DNA of 25,849 bases, from assembly GCA_964411125.1 (NCBI GenBank), contig CAYPJU010000086.1:1-25849 (forward strand), read 5' to 3'. The translations under genes were made by a program, and so were the position numbers. Shown here in pieces: positions 22,145 through 25,849 of this stretch. Each line of letters begins with the position of its first letter. Position 1 is the first letter of the stretch. This DNA comes from JBFIHF01 sp964411125 (lineage in GTDB: Bacteria > Myxococcota_A > Bradymonadia > Bradymonadales > Bradymonadaceae). Below the pieces are notes generated by a model that did no database searches, was not told the DNA's origin, and was given only the letters and a program-made list of their open reading frames with translations.

Positions 22145-22734
22145 ACAAGTGGACCTGGATGATTGGCGTTTCGACGGCCCTGTTGGCACTTCACGCATGT
22201 GGCCCCGAGGAGAGTCAGCCCGAAGGGAACTCGAACCCGTGCGGTGCGGGGGAATCGATCGAAACGGAGGCCGCCGAGTACTGCGTGTTCCAACAGGCAG
22301 TCGTCGTCGAGAACGGCTTCGAATGTCCCGCGGAACGCCCTCATCTCACCGAGGCGGGCGTCGTTGGTGTATGCGGAGAAGAGAGAACGATTCCCGCCGA
22401 AGAGCTCGAGGAGATCGCGGAGCAGTACCGCGAGGAGAACCCTGACACGCCCGGATGCATCGTCGACGGTGAGTGCGAAGAGGGTGGTGTCTGTCAGGCT
22501 GGCGAGTGTGTCGACCCGGACGTGACGACGTGTCAGACCGACGAAGACTGCGGATTCGGCAGCGGGTGCCAGGACGGGGAGTGTCGAGCTCTACCGGCCG
22601 GGTGCGGCACCGACGCCGACTGTATGGCAGGGGACGTCTGCATCGAGGGAATGTGCACGTCGGCGCCGGAATGCGAAGGTGACGTCGACTGCGCGCCGGG
22701 CCAGACGTGCGTCGACGGTGCCTGCGTAATCTAG
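22141..22734 (+). CDS. Cys-rich lipoprotein, shorter
   Basis: 197 aa. The ATG at 22141 overlaps the preceding stop (ATGA) and has GGAGG 7 nt upstream; an in-frame ATG at 22114 is less likely. A lipoprotein-like signal ends ALHAC (Cys20), with an unusual His before the Ala. Residues about 35-100 hold five cysteines and a helical stretch with an acidic charge (PAEELEEIAEQYREENPDT). Residues about 105-197 hold four Cys-rich units (CIVDGECEEGGVCQAGEC, CQTDEDCGFGSGCQDGEC and two more), related to those at 20350-21348. A surface or periplasmic location with disulfides is likely. Co-translation with the DUF6502-like gene implies a shared function, but none is known. Confidence 0.85.
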   Translation: MNKWTWMIGVSTALLALHACGPEESQPEGNSNPCGAGESIETEAAEYCVFQQAVVVENGFECPAERPHLTEAGVVGVCGEERTIPAEELEEIAEQYREENPDTPGCIVDGECEEGGVCQAGECVDPDVTTCQTDEDCGFGSGCQDGECRALPAGCGTDADCMAGDVCIEGMCTSAPECEGDVDCAPGQTCVDGACVI

Positions 22735-22752
22735 GCCGTCGGGGGAGACGGC
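22735..22752. terminator. Hairpin between converging genes
   Basis: GCCGTC and GACGGC form a perfect 6-bp stem with a 6-nt loop between the ends of the Cys-rich lipoprotein gene and kynureninase. No T run follows on either strand, so termination is uncertain. Confidence 0.3.
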
Positions 22753-22759
22753 TCGCCGA

Positions 22760-24004
22760 TCACGTCGCGTTCTCGAGAGCACCGACGAAGCGCTCGAGAT
22801 CCGAATAATTGTTGTAGAGGGGCGCGACGGCCATCCGAATGACGTCGGGCTCGCGGAAGTCGCACACGACGCCGCGTCGTTGCAGCTCGGCGAAGAGTTC
22901 GCGTCCGCCGGAGGCGGTCTGGATCGAGAGCTGGCCGCCGCGGGCGGCAGGGTCGCGCGGAGTGATGACCCGGTAGCGGTCCGTCGGGATCGAATCGATC
23001 CGGTCGAGCAGCCAGCTCGTCATCGCGACCGACTTCTCACGCAGCGCCGGCATCGTCGCCTCGACGAAGAGATCCACTGCCGCCTTGTGAGCCGCCATCG
23101 CCAGCACGGGCGCGTTGGAGAGCTGCCATCCCGAGGCGCCATTCGACGGCACGAACCTGTCGGGCATCTGAAACCGGGTCGTCGGATCGTTGCCCCACCA
23201 CCCGGCAAAGCGCGGGAGGTCTGGCGAATCGGCCCAGCGTTCGTGGACGAACGCGCCCCCTACCCCGCCGGGTCCCGAGTTCAGGTACTTGTACGAACAC
23301 CACGCCGCGAAATCGACGCCCCAGTCGTGAAGCTTGAGGGCGAGATTCCCGGCCGCGTGCGCGAGGTCGAAGCCGACGATGCAGCCCGCGGCGTGCCCAG
23401 CCTCGGTGATCGCCGCCATGTCGTAGGCTTGTCCGCTGTAGTAGTTCACACCGCCGAACATCACGGTCGCGACTTCGTCGCCGTGCTCTTCGAGCCACGC
23501 CACGACGTCCTCGGTGCGGATCAGCGCCTCGCCCTCGCGCGGCTCGAACTCGACGATCGCCTCGTCGGGATCGAAGCCGTGGAAGCGCGCCTGCGACGCG
23601 ACGGCGTAGCGGTCGGACGGGAATGCGTTCGCCTCGATCAGGATCTTGAACCGTTCGGGCGTCGGCCGGTAGAAGCTCACCATCAGCAGATGCAGGTTGG
23701 TCGTGAGCGAGTTCATCACGACGACTTCTTCGGGCTTCGCTCCTACGACGTGGGCGAGCGGCTCGGCGAACATCTCGTGGTAGGGGTACCAGGGCCTCGG
23801 CCCTTCGAAGTGGCCTTCGACGCCGAGCTTCGCCCACGCGTCGAGCTCGAGCTCGACCGACTCCCGCACCGACTTCGGCTGCAGGCCGAGCGAGTTTCCG
23901 CAGAGGTAGACGAGCTCGGCGCCGTCGTCGCCGACCGGAAAATGGAACCGCTCCCGAAAGCCGGCGAGCGGGTCGTTTCGGTCCAGCTCGTCGGCGGTAC
24001 TCAT
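22760..24004 (-). CDS. kynU: Kynureninase
   Basis: 414 aa from an ATG at 24004 that overlaps the CTP synthase stop by 4 nt (ATGA). The sequence is a fold-type I PLP enzyme, with VYLCGNSLGLQPKSV near the start, NSLTTNLHLLMVSFYRPT, the PLP ring Asp in GFDLAHAAGN (D213), the Schiff-base lysine K239 in CSYKYLNSGPGG, and GWWGNDPTTRFQM, all typical of kynureninase. It should cleave L-kynurenine to anthranilate and L-alanine (and 3-hydroxykynurenine to 3-hydroxyanthranilate), part of tryptophan breakdown or NAD synthesis. No other kynurenine-pathway gene is in the window. Coupling to pyrG is unusual as far as I know. The length is normal and all core motifs are present. Confidence 0.95.
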   Translation of the reverse strand: MSTADELDRNDPLAGFRERFHFPVGDDGAELVYLCGNSLGLQPKSVRESVELELDAWAKLGVEGHFEGPRPWYPYHEMFAEPLAHVVGAKPEEVVVMNSLTTNLHLLMVSFYRPTPERFKILIEANAFPSDRYAVASQARFHGFDPDEAIVEFEPREGEALIRTEDVVAWLEEHGDEVATVMFGGVNYYSGQAYDMAAITEAGHAAGCIVGFDLAHAAGNLALKLHDWGVDFAAWCSYKYLNSGPGGVGGAFVHERWADSPDLPRFAGWWGNDPTTRFQMPDRFVPSNGASGWQLSNAPVLAMAAHKAAVDLFVEATMPALREKSVAMTSWLLDRIDSIPTDRYRVITPRDPAARGGQLSIQTASGGRELFAELQRRGVVCDFREPDVIRMAVAPLYNNYSDLERFVGALENAT

Positions 24005-25614
24005 CGGCTCTTCGCTCGCTCGATGGCGGCCGCGATGTAGGATCGGAAGAGCGGATGCGCCGCGGTCGGGCGGCTCTTGAACTCGGGGTGGAACTGACAG
24101 CCGACGTACCACGGGTGATCGGGGAGCTCCAACATCTCGACCAGTTTGCCGTCGGGCGACACGCCGCTGATCAGCATCCCCCCTTCGGTCAGCTTCTCGC
24201 GGTACTCGTTGTTGAACTCGAGGCGATGTCGATGTCGCTCGCTGATCTCCTCGGCCCCGTAGATCTCACGCGCCTTCGATCCTTCGGCGAGGGCACACGG
24301 ATAGGCCCCCAGGCGCATCGAGCCGCCCTTGTCGACCTTCGCGGACTGGTCCGCCATGTAGGCGATGACGGGGTGCTTCGCCTGCTCATTGAACTCGACG
24401 GAGTTCGCTCCCTCGAGCTTGCAGACGTTGCGGGCATATTCGATCGCCATCAACTGCATCCCGAGGCAGATGCCGAAGTAGGGGATTCCGTTCTCCCGCG
24501 CGTATCGGATCGCGAGGATCTTACCCTCGATGCCGCGCTCCCCGAAGCCGCCGGGGACGAGGACGCCGTCGACGCCGTCGAGCTCCTTTTCGAAGGTCGA
24601 GCCGTCGAGCTCTTCGGAGTCGACGAAGCGGAGCTTCACGCGGGCGTTGTTGGCGATCCCGCCGTGAAGCAGCGCTTCGTTGAGCGACTTGTAGGAGTCG
24701 GTGAGGTCGACGTACTTGCCGACGACGGCGATCTCGACCTCGTGTCGCGGCTCCTTGATGCGTTCGACGATTCGTTTCCAGTCCTGCAGATCCGAGGCTC
24801 GCGACCAGATGTTGAGCTTCTCCGAGAGGATCTGGTCGGCGCCCTGCTGCCACATCAAGAGCGGAACCTCGTAGATCGTCTCGGCGTCTCGCGCGGTGAT
24901 GACACTGTCGGCGGCGACGTTGCAGAAGAGCGCGATCTTCTTCTTCGTCTCCTCGTCGATCTCCTGCTCGGCGCGGCAGACGAGGATGTCGGGTTGGATG
25001 CCGATCTCGCGCAGCGCCTTCACGCTGTGCTGGGTCGGCTTCGTCTTCAGCTCGCCGGCGACGTTGATGTAGGGGACTAGGGTCACGTGGATGTTGACCG
25101 CATTCTGGGTCCCGAGCTCCAACCTCAACTGCCGGATCGCCTCGAGGAACGGGAGGCTCTCGATGTCGCCGACGGTGCCGCCGATCTCGATGAAGGCGAT
25201 GTCGACGTTCTTGGTCGCCTCGAGGACCCGACCTTTGATCTCGTCGGTGATGTGGGGGATCACCTGGACGGTCTTTCCGAGGTACTCGCCGCGCCGCTCC
25301 TTGGAGATGACGGTGTCGTAGATCTGTCCGGTCGTGAAGTTGTTGTGCGACGACATGCGAGCGGAAGTGAACCGCTCGTAGTGCCCCAGGTCGAGGTCGG
25401 TCTCGGCCCCGTCGTCGGTGACGAAGACCTCTCCATGCTGAAACGGGCTCATCGTGCCCGGATCGACGTTGATGTACGGATCGAGCTTCATGAAAGTGAC
25501 GCGCAGACCGCGGTTCTCCATGAGCGCCCCCAGCGCAGCAGCAGTGAGCCCCTTGCCGAGGCTCGAGATCACTCCCCCCGTGATGAACACGTATTTCGTC
25601 TGGTTGATCCGCAT
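24001..25614 (-). CDS. pyrG: CTP synthase (glutamine-hydrolysing)
   Basis: 537 aa from an ATG at 25614, normal for the family; upstream in-frame starts would add non-family sequence. The synthase domain (about 1-270) begins TKYVFITGGVISSLGKG, the P-loop-like ATP/UTP site, with KLDPYINVDPGTMSPFQHGEVFVTDDG. The class I glutamine amidotransferase domain (about 290-537) has GGFGERG, the nucleophile C383 in GICLGMQ, and H509/E511 in FHPEF. It makes CTP from UTP, ATP and glutamine in the cytoplasm, and is essential in most bacteria. Its stop overlaps the start of kynureninase. A probable -10 box and a run of seven T in the leader are described separately. Confidence 0.98.
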   Translation of the reverse strand: MRINQTKYVFITGGVISSLGKGLTAAALGALMENRGLRVTFMKLDPYINVDPGTMSPFQHGEVFVTDDGAETDLDLGHYERFTSARMSSHNNFTTGQIYDTVISKERRGEYLGKTVQVIPHITDEIKGRVLEATKNVDIAFIEIGGTVGDIESLPFLEAIRQLRLELGTQNAVNIHVTLVPYINVAGELKTKPTQHSVKALREIGIQPDILVCRAEQEIDEETKKKIALFCNVAADSVITARDAETIYEVPLLMWQQGADQILSEKLNIWSRASDLQDWKRIVERIKEPRHEVEIAVVGKYVDLTDSYKSLNEALLHGGIANNARVKLRFVDSEELDGSTFEKELDGVDGVLVPGGFGERGIEGKILAIRYARENGIPYFGICLGMQLMAIEYARNVCKLEGANSVEFNEQAKHPVIAYMADQSAKVDKGGSMRLGAYPCALAEGSKAREIYGAEEISERHRHRLEFNNEYREKLTEGGMLISGVSPDGKLVEMLELPDHPWYVGCQFHPEFKSRPTAAHPLFRSYIAAAIERAKSR

Positions 25615-25746
25615 CGTCCGTTCCGACCGGCTATCGCCGGAAAGCAAAAAAACGAGGGCCATGCCACCACTTCCGGGGGAGGCCGTCCCATCGTCAGCAA
25701 TCTGTCTGTGAATTCGCGTCCAAAGCCCGCGAGCACGGGAGCGCAC

Positions 25747-25773
25747 GTTATAGGGTGGGCTTGCCGTTGGCAA
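25747..25773 (-). promoter_or_regulatory. Possible pyrG promoter
   Basis: On the minus strand TTGCCA (25773-25768) and TATAAC (25752-25747) are 15 bp apart. The -10 box is good, the spacing is short. The -35 box lies within the first hairpin of the adjacent repeat array. The leader would be about 125 nt. Confidence 0.4.
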
Positions 25774-25849
25774 GACCGCGCTTCGCGCGGTGGGGGACCG
25801 CGCTTCGCGCGGTGGGGGACCGGCCTTCGGCCGGTGGTGGACCGCGCTT
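25760..25849. repeat. Array of short hairpins with 22-bp period
   Basis: Consecutive 6-bp stems with 3-nt loops: CTTGCC-GTT-GGCAAG (25760-25774), CCGCGC-TTC-GCGCGG (25776-25790 and 25798-25812), CCGGCC-TTC-GGCCGG (25820-25834) and the start of another CCGCGC at 25842 cut by the window end. From 25776 the period is 22 bp with a 7-nt spacer (TGGGGGA or TGGTGGA). Stem sequences differ between units but always pair. Confidence 0.9.

Overview
The window is about 25.8 kb of high-GC bacterial DNA, probably a whole contig or scaffold. It begins in a 7-bp tandem repeat, ends inside an array of short hairpins, and has a 100-N assembly gap in the middle set within a 28-bp repeat. The genes suggest a Myxococcota-like (former Deltaproteobacteria) organism. 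Many short lipoproteins carry clear lipoboxes, two proteins have the C-x5-C-x5-C-x4-C repeats common in myxobacterial and bradymonad surface proteins, and there is a lipoprotein alpha-amylase, PEGA and M64 domains, and strong G/C third-position codon bias. This placement is inference; there is no rRNA or other phylogenetic marker here except CTP synthase.

Layout. 1-2113: a repeat, then a translationally coupled pair encoding an exported membrane-associated protein of unknown function and a trypsin-like protease with a PEGA domain. 2114-4320: a structured 320-bp spacer and an M64 metallopeptidase lipoprotein with two fibronectin-III-like domains. 4378-4668 (minus): a cold-shock protein with its terminator. 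5037-8144 (plus): a shorter paralogue of the first gene, a DUF2892 membrane protein, a zinc metalloprotease-like lipoprotein coupled to a stand-alone TfoX C-terminal domain, and a small lipoprotein. 8151-11136 (minus): an unknown protein, the repeat and gap region, a zinc-ribbon protein and a lipoprotein. 11240-14668 (plus): a GH13 alpha-amylase lipoprotein and a GAF histidine kinase. 14681-16836 (minus): a PhoB-type response regulator and its HAMP histidine kinase. 16958-19121 (plus): two Bor-like lipoproteins with a strong terminator, a DUF3108 protein and a small exported helical protein. 19126-19748 (minus): a small membrane protein coupled to a DUF952 protein. 19889-22734 (plus): a Trp-rich small protein, a Cys-rich repeat lipoprotein, a DUF6502-like probable DNA-binding protein and a second Cys-rich lipoprotein coupled to it. 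22760-25614 (minus): CTP synthase followed by kynureninase.

The window looks like ordinary chromosome rich in cell-envelope and secreted functions: at least nine predicted lipoproteins, three secreted proteases and a secreted glycosidase, with two-component signalling. I see no defence island, prophage, transposase, CRISPR array, tRNA, rRNA or biosynthetic cluster. The best leads for something undescribed are the two-member CFTCGNW protein family, the DUF6502-like gene coupled to a Cys-rich lipoprotein and flanked by another, the tandem Bor-like lipoproteins, and the palindromic repeats at 9164-9478 and 25760-25849.
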